A DNA stretch of 64,000 nt from an uncultured Clostridium sp. (lineage in GTDB: Bacteria; Bacillota; Clostridia; Clostridiales; Clostridiaceae): contig NZ_CAKVJA010000010.1 in assembly GCF_934754925.1 (NCBI RefSeq), positions 1 through 64,000 of the forward strand. Direction: 5' to 3'. The notes beneath the pieces are model-generated. The model did not search any database. It worked only from the letters and a program-made list of their open reading frames with translations, and was not told the origin of the DNA. Of the stretch, positions 27,656 to 38,600 are shown piece by piece; positions within the stretch are counted from its first letter, which is position 1, and each line of letters opens with the position of its first letter. The translations under genes were made by a program, and so were the position numbers.

Positions 27656-28213
27656 TTAAGTTAAATCATGTACTATATCATCTAATGAATTAGTTACTAA
27701 AACCTTATATTTATTAGCTAACTCCTTTGCTGATATATTTATTCCTTGTTCAATCCATCTCTTAATTATAAATGTTAAACCACGTGCATAATATTCAGAA
27801 ATATCATTTACTGAAAATTTTTCTTCATTATTATTTATTCCATATTTATTAAACAAACTTTTAAAAATTTTTATTAAATTATTATTTATAATTTCCTCAA
27901 ATGAATTTTGTCCTGTTATTTTTACTACTTGCAAGTAAAATTTTTTATTGACTTCTATTCTTGAAAACATATAATATATAGCTTCATATGGCATTTTATT
28001 GTCTATAAGCATTTTACTTCCCTCAAAGATATCATTATAGCAAATTTCCTCTAAGACTTCATATTTATCTGAATAATGATTATAAAATGTCGGCCTAATA
28101 AGCCCAGCATCATCAGTTATCATTTTAATTGTTATCTTATCAAAGTTATGCTCGAGTATTAACTTTTTAAAACTTTCCTGCAATGCTACATGTACATCTT
28201 TTTTATTGTTCAT
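27656..28213 (-). CDS. TetR/AcrR family transcriptional regulator
   Basis: This 185-residue protein has an N-terminal TetR helix-turn-helix (residues about 8-58; FDKITIKMITDDAGLIRPTFYNHYSDKYEVLEE) and an all-helical ligand-binding region. The recognition helix pattern RPTFYNHYSDK is typical of the DhaS/YdeS-like group in clostridia. The target operon is unknown: the downstream MntP-radical SAM-cfa genes are on the same strand but behind a terminator. Confidence 0.87.
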   Translation of the reverse strand: MNNKKDVHVALQESFKKLILEHNFDKITIKMITDDAGLIRPTFYNHYSDKYEVLEEICYNDIFEGSKMLIDNKMPYEAIYYMFSRIEVNKKFYLQVVKITGQNSFEEIINNNLIKIFKSLFNKYGINNNEEKFSVNDISEYYARGLTFIIKRWIEQGINISAKELANKYKVLVTNSLDDIVHDLT

Positions 28214-28509
28214 ATTTCACCTACAATTACTTCACATTAAATATATCAACTAAACCCATAATACCCATTTATTGTATTTATGTAATAAAAATTATACCAT
28301 ATTAAGTAACCATTTAACAAATAAAGTATATAAATAATTATCTAATAATATAAAATAAATCTTAAAGCAATTTAAAATTTATATATACTGCTTACTTATT
28401 ACACAAAACATGAAACAAATAAATCCACTTTGCTTCTATTGCCTATTATTTATCACTCGTCTAATTAGATGTATTTTTAATTATCTTAAATTTGCCCCCT
28501 TAAAAATGC

Positions 28510-28988
28510 TTATGCATGAGAAAGTTGTGGAAAATACATCTTATCACTTTGTATTTTCTCTAATTCTTTTCCTAAATAAAAAAATCTATAATCATCAGCT
28601 CCATTAAACTCTTCTAAATTACACATATCCATATCTTCTATGCAAGGTGTAAATCCAAGTATTAAGTTATTATATTTTATATTAATTCTACTAATAACTT
28701 CCCTTAGTGATAATTTCTCCTTACAAATGACACTTTGTAAAATTAATGTATCACCTTCCATTTTCATAACAACAAAACAGTCAATACCTTTTGCATAAAA
28801 TACATTTGATTTGCTGATACATTTGATATTATTTTGCCACTTTTCATAAAAGAATATGGAATATACTCATCTTCAAAATATCCTTCTTTAAACCAATTTT
28901 CAAAATCAAATCCAAATGTTTTTTTAGTTAAATCATTTAATTTATGACGCAAATCATTATTTCTCATATACCCATATATAAGTTCCAT
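28510..28988 (-). pseudogene. GNAT acetyltransferase gene with internal deletion and frameshift
   Basis: The first frame (28988 down to about 28800) encodes the N-terminus of a GNAT-type protein: RHKLNDLTKKTFGFDFENWF, then YIPYSFMKSGKIISNVSANQMYF. The rest (to 28510) is its C-terminal domain in another frame: KGIDCFVVMKMEGDTLILQ, FNGADDYRFFYLGKELEKIQ and PQLSHA. The acetyl-CoA-binding core that should lie between them is missing, an estimated 100-150 residues. The junction is near 28795. Two short intact-looking frames therefore represent one dead gene. Confidence 0.75.
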
Positions 28989-29091
28989 GTACCCTTCCCA
29001 CCCCTTTCACTAAAGTAAAACCTATTTCTACAATATTTAAATATATGTTTTGAAAATCTTTTTTATTCATTACAGTTAACACTTTATATAA

Positions 29092-29129
29092 ATTAAGACG
29101 TCCTGCCCTAAGAGGCAGAACGTCTTAAT
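29092..29129 (-). terminator. Terminator downstream of rlmD
   Basis: AAGACGTTCTGCC, loop TCTTAG, GGCAGGACGTCTT is a 13-bp GC-rich stem (one mismatch) followed by AATTTAT. It is about 125 bp past the rlmD stop codon; the gap between holds nothing else I recognise. Confidence 0.7.
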
Positions 29130-29251
29130 AACTTATTTATATTTTCTTGACATCAATACAACATTCTCAACAGTAAGATATTATAAATGACTCACTTCAT
29201 TCGCTCTTTGATATCTCTTGCATGGAACGTGCTAAATACTTATCTTCGTCA

Positions 29252-30631
29252 CTATCGCTCCTTGATAAGTAAAGCTACGTTCTCAATATGCGCTGTTTGT
29301 GGGAACATATCTACTGGTTGAACTTCTAGTGTTTTATATCCATTTTCCTCTAAAATAGCTAAATCTCTAGCTAATGTACTTGGATCACAACTTACATATA
29401 CTATTCTTTCAGCATCTATATTAGTTATTGCATTTAATAATTTAACATCACAACCCTTTCTTGGTGGGTCTACAACAACTATATCAGCTTTTACGCCTTT
29501 ATTTATTAAATCAGGTATAACAACTTCAGATTCTCCAACAAAGAACTCAACATTATCAACATTATTTTCTCTTGCATTTATATTTGCATTTTCAATAGCT
29601 TGTGGAATAATTTCTACACCATAAACCTTTTTAGCCCTTTGTGATAAGAAAAGAGTTATTGTTCCTGTACCACAATATGCATCAAATACAGTTTCATTAC
29701 CTGTTAGTCCAGCATACTCAAGAGCCTTACCATATAAAACTTCTGTTTGAATAGGATTCACTTGGAAAAATGATAATGGAGATATATTAAATTTAAATTC
29801 ACCTATGTAATCACTTATTGTAGGTTCCCCCCATAATGTTATACACTCTTGCCCTAATATTACATTAGTAGGATTAGAGTTAACATTTTGAACAATACTC
29901 TTTATTCCTGGTATATTATCAACTATTAACTTTACAAACTCCTCTTTATTAGGTAACTTTCTTCCATTAGTCACTAATACAACCATTACTTCATTAGTAG
30001 TAAATCCACGTCTAATCATTATGTGTCTAAGAATTCCAGTTTCGTCATACTTTCCATCAATATTATATGGTTTTATATTATGTTTTTTTATCCATTGTCT
30101 TGTTAATTCAACTACCTTATCAGCTATTTCATCTTGAATTAAACAAGTTTCCATATCTATTATTTCATGACTTCTTGGTGCAAAGAACCCTATTTTTAAT
30201 TCTCCATTTACCATACCAATAGGTAATTGAACCTTATTTCTATATCTCCAAGGTTCCTCCATTCCTAATGGGAATTTAACTATACTATCATCTAGCTTTC
30301 CTATTTTGCTTATACAATCCTTTACTCTTTCAAATTTGAAATTTAATTGTTCCTTATACGTAGAATGTTGTAATTTACATCCACCACATCTTTTATTTAT
30401 ACTACACTTTGCTTCACATCTTTCATTTGATGGCTCTAGAACTTCAATTAACTTAGCATAAGCAAAGTTTTTTTTAGACTTTACTATTCTTGCATTAACT
30501 TTTTCACCTTTTAATGCTCCTTCTATGAATATAGGAAAAGTATCATTAATCTTTGCTATTCCTTCTCCCTCATATCCTTGTGAAATTATATCTAGTGTAT
30601 ATTCTTTATTTTTTTCTACCAAAATTATCAC
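29252..30631 (-). CDS. rlmD: 23S rRNA (uracil-5-)-methyltransferase RlmD/RlmCD-like
   Basis: A 459-residue enzyme with an N-terminal TRAM domain (residues about 5-60), a [4Fe-4S] motif CSINKRCGGCKLQH, and a SAM-dependent methyltransferase domain with VFDAYCGTGTITLFL, the DPPRKGCD motif and the catalytic Cys in YVSCDPSTLARDL. It methylates a uridine in 23S rRNA. Clostridia often have several paralogues, so the exact target (U1939, U747 or both) is not fixed by sequence alone. Confidence 0.9.
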   Translation of the reverse strand: MIILVEKNKEYTLDIISQGYEGEGIAKINDTFPIFIEGALKGEKVNARIVKSKKNFAYAKLIEVLEPSNERCEAKCSINKRCGGCKLQHSTYKEQLNFKFERVKDCISKIGKLDDSIVKFPLGMEEPWRYRNKVQLPIGMVNGELKIGFFAPRSHEIIDMETCLIQDEIADKVVELTRQWIKKHNIKPYNIDGKYDETGILRHIMIRRGFTTNEVMVVLVTNGRKLPNKEEFVKLIVDNIPGIKSIVQNVNSNPTNVILGQECITLWGEPTISDYIGEFKFNISPLSFFQVNPIQTEVLYGKALEYAGLTGNETVFDAYCGTGTITLFLSQRAKKVYGVEIIPQAIENANINARENNVDNVEFFVGESEVVIPDLINKGVKADIVVVDPPRKGCDVKLLNAITNIDAERIVYVSCDPSTLARDLAILEENGYKTLEVQPVDMFPQTAHIENVALLIKER

Positions 30632-30856
30632 CTATCAATCATGTTTTATCTTTTTATCTTTTTATCTTTGTACTAATTATTGTTGTACTTAATTTCTAAA
30701 TGAATAAACTATTAATATTATATACTATATTATCTCCCTTATAAACATAGTATATATATTTGAATACTATAAATCTGATATTTATTATATATGATTTTAT
30801 ATAGATAAATATATTTTTAAAATATTTATTTATTGATTTTCTAATTATAATTTTGC

Positions 30857-30888
30857 AAAAAAAAATACACCTTGCGGTGCATTTTTTA
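30857..30888. terminator. Bidirectional terminator-like hairpin upstream of rlmD
   Basis: TGCACC, loop GCAA, GGTGTA with an A-run on one side and a T-run on the other lies in the 570-bp gap between rlmD and pyk. The gap otherwise holds the palindrome at 31094-31152 and the pyk terminator; I see no gene in it. Confidence 0.7.
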
Positions 30889-31093
30889 TAGAATCAGTTG
30901 CCACACTGTACCATTTTAATTCTTTCGAACTATTATGATACTATCAATTATAACCTACTTTTTTAAATTTAATTGTTAACTTTTTGTTAACTTTTTATTT
31001 TTTTATTCATTTTTGCTAGTCTATCTTGCATTTTAAAGCTATTTTAAATAATTTACGAATAATTTTATTCATTTCACTAATTTAGTTACAATA

Positions 31094-31152
31094 TATGGGT
31101 GTGCCTCCGGGGAAGAACCATATATTGGTTCTTCCCCGGAGGCACACCCATA
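31094..31152 (-). repeat. Long palindrome, family copy 4 (perfect 27-bp arms)
   Basis: Left arm 31094-31120 (starts TATGGGTGTGCCTCCGGGG) and right arm 31126-31152 are perfectly complementary around the loop TATAT. It shares the CCTCCGGGG/CCCCGGAGG core with copies 1-3 but has different inner and outer arm bases. It lies behind the ordinary pyk terminator. Confidence 0.9.
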
Positions 31153-31158
31153 AAATGT

Positions 31159-31193
31159 AAAAAAAGAAGTGTAATATTTACACTTCTTTTTTT
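31159..31193 (-). terminator. Terminator of pfkA-pyk operon
   Basis: AAAAAAAGAAGTGTAA and TTACACTTCTTTTTTT form an intrinsic terminator a few bases after the pyk stop codon. Confidence 0.9.
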
Positions 31194-31201
31194 ATGTCAA
31201 A

Positions 31202-32614
31202 TTATTCTACTACGCTTACTTTTAAAAGGTTAGTTGATCCAACTTTATCTAATCCAGCAGCTATTATAACTGTGTCACCTGAGTTAGCGAATCCATTTTC
31301 AACAGCTATTTTAGTAGCGTTAGCCATCATAGCATCTGTTGAGTTTTGATCTTCAGCAACTACTGGGTATACTCCGAAGCAGAATGCTAAGCTCTTAGCA
31401 ACTTTTTCACATGGAGTTACAGCTACGATTGGACAGTCTGGTCTGCATTGAGAAATTCTTCTTGCAGTTGCTCCACTCTTAGTTGAAGAAACTATTGCAG
31501 CAGCCTTTAATTCGTTAGCAGCATTGCAAGCAGCTCTTGAGATAACTCCTGATACAGCTGGAGTGTGAGATTTAGCTTTAGAAACTGCAGTTTCGTAGCT
31601 TAATTTCTTTTCAGTTTCAGTAGCTATTTTAGCCATTGTTTGAACTGATTCTACTGGCCAATCTCCGTTAGCTGATTCTCCAGATAACATGATTGCATCT
31701 GTTCCATCTAATATAGCATTAGCTACGTCAGAAACTTCTGCTCTTGTTGGTCTTGGATTTCTCATCATTGAGTCTAACATTTGAGTTGCAGTTACAACTG
31801 GCTTTCCAGCAGCGTTACATTTTTCTATCATCATCTTTTGAACAGCTGGTAACTTTTCAAATGGAATTTCAACTCCTAGGTCCCCTCTAGCAACCATTAA
31901 TCCATCAGAAACTGCTAATATTGAATCTATGTTATCAACACCTTCTTGGTTTTCAATTTTAGAGATGATTTGGATGTGTTCTCCACCATTTTCATTTAAT
32001 ATTTCTCTGATTGTTTCAACGTCTGAAGCTTTTCTTATGAATGAAGCAGCAACAGCATTAACTCCGATTTCACAACCGAATTTTAAGTCAGCAATATCTT
32101 TTTCAGTTAAAGCTGGTAACTTGATTGAAACTCCTGGAACGTTAACTCCTTTGTGAGTTGCAACAAATCCTGTGTTTTGAACTGTACAATGGATTTTGTT
32201 TCCATCGATTGATTCAACAGTTAATCCTACTAAACCGTCATCTATAAGGATAGTATCTCCTGGTTTAACATCATTAGCTAATCCAGCATAAGTTACTGAA
32301 CACTCTTCAGCATTACCTACAACATCTCCACCAGCATGTACAGTGAATTTAGCTCCTGCTTGTAATTCAACTTTCTTTGGTTCAAATTTACCAGTTCTGA
32401 TTTCTGGTCCCTTTGTATCTAACATAACAGCGATTTCTTTGTTATGCTTTTTAGCTAATTCTTTAACTAAGTTAATTCTTGCTGCATGTTCTTCATGATC
32501 TCCGTGAGAGAAGTTGTGTCTTGAAACATTCATTCCTGCTTCAATTATTTGTGATAATATTTCTGGGTTTTCACTAGCTGGACCGATAGTGCAAATGATT
32601 TTAGTCTTTCTCAT
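31202..32614 (-). CDS. pyk: Pyruvate kinase
   Basis: This 470-residue pyruvate kinase converts phosphoenolpyruvate and ADP to pyruvate and ATP. Motifs seen are TKIICTIGPAS at the N-terminus, MLDTKGPEIRTG, the active-site block IISKIENQEGVDNID, MVARGDLGVEIP and MIEKCNAAGKPVVTATQMLDSM. It lacks the extra C-terminal PEP-utiliser domain found in Bacillus enzymes. It is 66 bp after pfkA, so the two glycolytic genes form an operon ending at the terminator at 31159-31193. Codon choice suggests high expression. Confidence 0.97.
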   Translation of the reverse strand: MRKTKIICTIGPASENPEILSQIIEAGMNVSRHNFSHGDHEEHAARINLVKELAKKHNKEIAVMLDTKGPEIRTGKFEPKKVELQAGAKFTVHAGGDVVGNAEECSVTYAGLANDVKPGDTILIDDGLVGLTVESIDGNKIHCTVQNTGFVATHKGVNVPGVSIKLPALTEKDIADLKFGCEIGVNAVAASFIRKASDVETIREILNENGGEHIQIISKIENQEGVDNIDSILAVSDGLMVARGDLGVEIPFEKLPAVQKMMIEKCNAAGKPVVTATQMLDSMMRNPRPTRAEVSDVANAILDGTDAIMLSGESANGDWPVESVQTMAKIATETEKKLSYETAVSKAKSHTPAVSGVISRAACNAANELKAAAIVSSTKSGATARRISQCRPDCPIVAVTPCEKVAKSLAFCFGVYPVVAEDQNSTDAMMANATKIAVENGFANSGDTVIIAAGLDKVGSTNLLKVSVVE

Positions 32615-32680
32615 TTAAAACTCTCCTTTAATCTCTAAATTTAATGTATTTAAAATAAATTATTAGCGTATTTATTAAAA

Positions 32681-33640
32681 TTATTTAGAAATCTCTTCTG
32701 AAATTTCATATAATTTTTCATCAAAAGTTCTAGGTAAAGCTAAAGCTTCATCTATATCTTGGTCAAATATTTCATTGTCCTTGATACCAACAACTCTTGA
32801 AGTTTTACCTTCCATTAATAGTTCAATTGCTTTTGAACCCATTCTTGAAGCTAACACTCTATCGAAAGCACTTGGAGCTCCACCTCTTTGGATGTGTCCT
32901 AAAACTGTTGCTCTTGTTTCAATTCCTGTTTGAGCTTCTACGTATTTAGCTAATTCTGAAGCTCCACCAACACCTTCAGCTAATAAAACTAAGTTATGCA
33001 TCTTTCCAGATTTTTTACCTTCTAAGATAACTTTGCATAATTCATCTTTATCATAACCCTTTTCTGGTGTTATTATATATTCAGCTCCACAAGCTATACC
33101 TGTGTAAATAGCTATATCTCCACAGTCTCTTCCCATAACTTCTACGATAGATACTCTTTCATGAGAAGTTGAAGTATCTCTAATTTTATCTATAGCATCA
33201 ACTACAGTATTTAATGCTGTATCAAATCCTATTGTGTAATCAGTGTAAGTTAAATCATTATCAATAGTTCCTGGTAAACCTATTGTTTTTACACCTAACT
33301 TAGATAATAATTTAGCACCTGTGAAAGATCCATCTCCACCGATAACTACTAAAGCATCTACACCATTATCTGCAAGAATTTGTGCAGCTTCTTTTCTTAC
33401 TTCTTCTTGTTTAAATTCTAAACATCTAGCAGTTCTTAAAATTGTACCGCCTCTTTGAATTATATCTGAAACTGATGATCTATTCATTGGGAATAATTCA
33501 CCATTAATTAATCCAGCATATCCTCTTTGTACACCCATAACTTCAATACCATTATGTATTGCAGTTCTTACTACTGCTCTTATTGCAGCATTCATTCCTG
33601 GAGCATCTCCACCACTTGTTAAAACAGCTATTTTCTTCAT
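32681..33640 (-). CDS. pfkA: ATP-dependent 6-phosphofructokinase
   Basis: A 319-residue bacterial PfkA that phosphorylates fructose 6-phosphate. Motifs: ATP-binding VLTSGGDAPGMNAAIR at the start, GGDGSFTGA, the catalytic GTIDND and the substrate-binding MGRDCGDIA. The ATG at 33640 has an ideal GGAGG ribosome-binding site; the frame extends 16 codons upstream without one, so I rejected that start. It is the first gene of a two-gene operon with pyk. The 490-bp gap to dnaE is AT-rich and holds only promoters and the dnaE terminator. Confidence 0.97.
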   Translation of the reverse strand: MKKIAVLTSGGDAPGMNAAIRAVVRTAIHNGIEVMGVQRGYAGLINGELFPMNRSSVSDIIQRGGTILRTARCLEFKQEEVRKEAAQILADNGVDALVVIGGDGSFTGAKLLSKLGVKTIGLPGTIDNDLTYTDYTIGFDTALNTVVDAIDKIRDTSTSHERVSIVEVMGRDCGDIAIYTGIACGAEYIITPEKGYDKDELCKVILEGKKSGKMHNLVLLAEGVGGASELAKYVEAQTGIETRATVLGHIQRGGAPSAFDRVLASRMGSKAIELLMEGKTSRVVGIKDNEIFDQDIDEALALPRTFDEKLYEISEEISK

Positions 33641-34076
33641 ATAAATATTCCTCCTCGATACTACTAAGGACTCTGCATGTCCACTCATTCTGAAATATTT
33701 GTCATCCTATTACTATTTTGTTTATTGTTAAACTTTTTACCACCTTATTTATTTTACTTGTAAACTGATAGTAATGCAACTAAAATAAATATACTTCTGT
33801 CTAAAATTATCATTTATTTATAAATCTATGTGTCTATTTTACCCTAAATTTATCGAAAATATATGCATATATTAATTACAATTTTCTTCCTTTGTATTAT
33901 TTTACATATATATTTTATGTAAAAATACTGTAAATTTCAATATTTTTTTGAATTATTGTTATTTAATTAACATTCATTTTGTTGAAATTTTTTTATTTTT
34001 TAAATAATTTTATTTTATTAAATATTCTTTCAATTTGATTTTTGTGAAATCTTACAATTTTTTTTAATTTAAAATA

Positions 34077-34114
34077 AAATATCTTCACAAATAAAATAAT
34101 TTGTGAAGATATTA
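34077..34114 (-). terminator. Terminator of dnaE
   Basis: AATATCTTCACAAAT and ATTTGTGAAGATATT form a 14-bp stem followed on the minus strand by TTTATTTT, about 20 bp after the dnaE stop. Confidence 0.8.
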
Positions 34115-34131
34115 AAAAATTTTACTTAAAT

Positions 34132-35603
34132 TTATTCAACTACTTTTACATTGTCATCCCCAAAAACTTTTTTTAATTCAAGAACAACATCCGTATTTAA
34201 ATCTACCCACATTTCTCTTGGCATTCTATAATTTTTTCTATCATTTGAAGTAAACACGTAAAGTGCAGAATCACCCTTATATTCTCTTACAGTTTCTATT
34301 AATTTAGGTTTCATTTCCTTGGCCCTTTTTAAATCATCAACTCTTATATATAGTTTACTGCTATTAACCTTTTCTAGTGGTTCTATACTTTCACAAATAA
34401 GTTTTGGTTCTTCATCTTCCTTTATGTTAACCCTTCCATTAATAATAACCATTGAATCTAAATTGATTAAATTTCTTACCTTCTCTAATGTTTTAGGGAA
34501 TACTACAACTTCAATAACACCTGTTAAATCTTCTAGTTTTAAAAAGGCCATTATTGAATTATTTCTAGTTACCTTTTGATTTACTTCTGCTAATATTCCT
34601 CCAAGTATTACTCTCTGATTATCTTGAATTAAATGCTCATCATCACCTAATCCATCCATAATAGCTTCATATGATTGGAATATTGTTTCTATTGTAGTTG
34701 ATGTCATCATCTTTAAGCTTTTTTCATATTCATCTAAAGGATGCCCTGATATATAAAGACCAGTCATTTCTTTTTCCATTGATAATAAATTATTTTTTGC
34801 AAATTCTTTTATATCTGGATATTTTACTTCTGGTGCCTTTATACTTTCATCTGCCATACCAAAAAGACTAATTTGACCATCTATATTTCTTTTTTTATCA
34901 CTAGCAACACTATCCATTAATTTTTCATAAACAGCTAATAACCTTGATCTAAATATTTTAAATTCATCAAAGGCCCCTGCTTTTATTAAGCTCTCTACAG
35001 CTCTTTTGTTTATTGTTGATAAATCTATTTTGTTTATAAAGTCAACTAATGACTCGAATTTACCTTTATTTTTTCTAGCTTCAACTATTCCATCAACAAC
35101 ATTTACTCCAACATTTTTTATTGCTGCTAACCCAAATCTTATACTGTTTCCTTTAACAGTAAACTTTGAATAGCTTTCATTTATATTTGGTGGTAACACT
35201 TGTATACCTAAGCTTTCTGCAAACTTAGTGTAATGTGCAACTTTTTCACTTATACCCATAACAGAATTAACCATTGCTGCTATAGTTTCTACTGGATAGT
35301 AATGCATTAAGTATGCTGTTTGATATCCTATTACTGCATAGGCTGCTGCATGCGATTTATTAAAAGCATAAGAAGCAAAGTCCATCATCTGATCGAAAAT
35401 TTCATTTGCTGCTTTTTCGCTTATACCATTTCTCAAACAACCTGGTACTTCTACATTACCATCTTCATCTACTATTCCATATATAAAATTCTTTCTTTCT
35501 TGTTCCATGACACTGTGCTTTTTCTTTGACATGGCTCTTCTAACCATATCACTTCTACCTAAGGAGTATCCCCCTAGGTCTCTAACTATTTGCATAACTT
35601 GTT
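34132..35603 (-). CDS. dnaE: dnaE exon 4 (fingers, HhH, OB fold, C-terminus)
   Basis: Starts with the last two bases of a split Glu codon (G/AA), then QVMQIVRDLGGYSLGRSDMV. It encodes the fingers motif RRAMSKKKHSVM, a helix-hairpin-helix region, an OB-fold (VILGGILAEVNQKVTRNNSI) and the C-terminal tail that ends in DDNVKVVE. The 5' boundary at 35603 follows from the group II intron end ...CACTAT and the conserved reading VYQEQVMQIV. Confidence 0.9.
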
Positions 35604-38600
35604 ATAGTGATAGGTAACTCTACCTTCGTCTTAACGGTCAGGCTTTGTTTTCCCCCACTTCACACCGTACATGCGACTTTCACCGCATACGGCGTTCCAT
35701 TAATTATTACAAATGTATTTCATTCTATCATATTTTCTTTTAAGATATAGCGTTGCATTTTCATACATATATTCAAATAATTCTCTTGAAAACTTCTTTC
35801 CTCCAAGAAAATAATATACATTTTTGCTATGAGTATTAAATACTCTTAAATTTGATTTATCCAATTCGGCTAGAATATTATTTACTAAATTATTACTTCC
35901 TACAAATCCACTTCTACAATTTCTTATATCAGTTATGCCATCTCCATCAAAAACTCCTCTAATAAAATCTCTTTTAAATTCCTTTGGAATGCTTTTGGGG
36001 AAACATTCAAATCCTGTCTTTCGTGGTACAATTCCATATTTCATAAGACTTTCACACATATGTTTTGAGGTTAAACTTACATAATAACTAGGATATTTTC
36101 CCTTTTTTAATTTTACCGTATTTGTAGATTTAATATATTTTAAAAACTGATCAATTAACTCTTTATCTTTATAAGAAATATGTATCTTTATAGAATATTG
36201 TCCGTTATAAATACTTACATTTCCATCTGCCATTAACCATCCTAAAAAATACGCTTTATCAGATGAATCTATATTATCAAAATAATCTTCTCTTCCTATT
36301 TTAGATTTGGGTCCCCTATGGTTTAATTTATATCCATTCTCTCTTAATAAATAAGATACTATTCCTCGCTTCAAACCTAACATTTTAGTAATTTCTATGC
36401 TATTGAACCCTTCATCATATAAGTTTTTTACTTTATTAATAAACTCATCATTATAAATTTTATTATAACTTCCACCATTCCTAATATTTATATTGTTTTC
36501 TTTAAGCCATTTTCTTATAGTAGCTTCATTAACACCTATTATAGTTGATATTTTTTGTGCTGAATAACCAACTAAATAATATTCTATTGCCTTTTGTTTT
36601 ATTTCCACGCTATATTTCATTTTAATCACCTCTAATTATATTATTTACTAAATAATTAGAGAACATACATTCGTAACATTAACTATGCCCCTTCGCTCCA
36701 TAAACATTACTTTATATCATCACTACTACAGGCTGCTGCCCTTATTCTTAATGAATCATTTCCTATTCATGAGTAGCATCAACTTTCAACAATTTTATCA
36801 TCTACTGAATAAGTTCAAACGTTCCTATCATTCTATCTTTACATATTAACTTAGGCTTTCTCTATAAACCGCCAAGTGCCTCTTCGCCATCTTAAGGTAA
36901 GCTAAAAGCAATTATGTTTATAATTATAATTTAAATAACCAAGAATATTTAAATTACACTTGAAATAAATACTTTCTATTCGTACATTAATGGTTAACGA
37001 TTTTTTAAACGAGAATTTCTTTCGTAGCCATATTAATTTTATAGACCCCCGATTACTTTTCTAACCACTTTTCAGGTCTAATTTTCATCGACTTCAACGA
37101 GCTTCACACATAATTATGTTGAACTAATTATGCATGTCGTAGTATTAGGTAAGAACTACCTTAATTAGTTCTTAAAAGGACTTTCACCTTTCATTTCAAA
37201 TGATAAGTTAGATAAATATTTATCCCTACAATTTTAGACTACATTTCTATAGTTTTTGTTTTTGTAGAACGTTTCGCACCTTGATATACCATTACTCCAT
37301 ATGTGACATCCAGTATACTTTCAAGTTCTGGAGTCTCATAATGCACACTGTCTTTATTTCTTTTACCCTCTATATATCTTGGAATCTCTGACATTGGTCC
37401 CGGTCTATATAATGATATTCCGGCTATAATGTCTTCCAAGCAGTCGGGTTTAAGTTCCTTCATGAATGATGTCATTCCTGGAGATTCTAACTGGAATACA
37501 CCAGCTGTTTTTCCTTCACCAATCATGTTATAAACATTTTTATCTTCAAAATTTATTTTATCTAAATCGATGTCTATTCCTCTATTTTCTTTAATCATCT
37601 TAACAGCATCACTCATAACTGTTAAAGTTCTTAACCCAAGGAAATCCATCTTTAAAAGTCCAAGCTCTTCTAATGTTGTCATATCAAATTGGGTTACTAT
37701 CATATCTTCATTTTTTTGAAGCGGTACATATTCAACTAATGGCTTTGATGCTATAACTACACCAGCCGCATGAGTTGATGAATGCCTTGGTAACCCTTCT
37801 AGAGTCTTACTAACATCTATTAATGTTTTTACTCTATCTTCATTATCATATGCTGCCTTTAGCTCAGGATTTAAATCTAATGCCTTTTCTATTGTTATTC
37901 CAAGCATTGTAGGAATCATTTTAGCTATTCTATCTACTTCTGCATAGGAGTAGTTCATAGCCCTTCCTACGTCTCTTAAACACAATCTAGCAGCCATTGT
38001 ACCAAAGGTAATTATCTGTGATACATTATTAACTCCATATTTTTCAACAACATAATCAATTACTTCTTGTCTTCTTTCATAACAAAAATCCGAATCTATC
38101 TATTTATTACCCTCTCTTTCGAGATACTTAAACACTACTTTTGTAGTGGGTATAGACTATATCTTCACCCACCGACCTTTATACGGTTTGGGCTGCCCCA
38201 CTTCGCTACCATTTATAATGAAACTCAATTTCTTTCAATCGCTGAGTAAGTTCAATTTACTAACTTAAAATTTAGAATTTCACTTAAAGATAGCTACGTC
38301 CCCTTGGACTAGTCGTTGAACGTTTCCCTATTCAGGACTTCGCTGCTTATTACCCAATCTATTAATTTTTTAGCTTTCACGCTTAAGTGTATTTCATCTT
38401 TACGTTGTAGCATCAATAGCTCTAAGGGCTTTCAAGCAATTCGAGGCTCTTTAAGCATATTATTTCTAATATACACGACTATTAAATTTAAAGTGTAGAT
38501 TTTAATCTTTCATATTTTTCATACTTTCTCTCTAAATAAATATTACAGTTATTATATAAATAATCCATTATATTTAATGTTTTTATTCTTCCACCATAGC

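Larger units (their letters stand above)
35604..37279 (-). mobile_element. Group II intron in dnaE carrying a LAGLIDADG gene (intron 3)
   Basis: The 1676-nt intron starts GTGCGAAACG and ends ..ATCACTAT, matching GUGYG...AY. Domain V at 35662-35695 is the canonical 34 nt: stem ACGCCGTA/TACGGTGT, GAAA tetraloop, and a two-base bulge in the 3' strand; the catalytic triad reads CGC. A GTGAAAGTCC block lies in domain I. CTTGGT at 36938-36943 could pair with the last exon bases ATCAAG as EBS1/IBS1. The ORF in domain IV (35700-36620) stops five bases before domain V and encodes a LAGLIDADG protein; there is no reverse transcriptase. Class assignment is firm, mobility is inferred. Confidence 0.88.

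Noticed and set aside
28410..28607. 65-codon plus-strand ORF
   Set aside because: It overlaps the acetyltransferase remnant in antisense, has no ribosome-binding site and a low-complexity hydrophobic composition.
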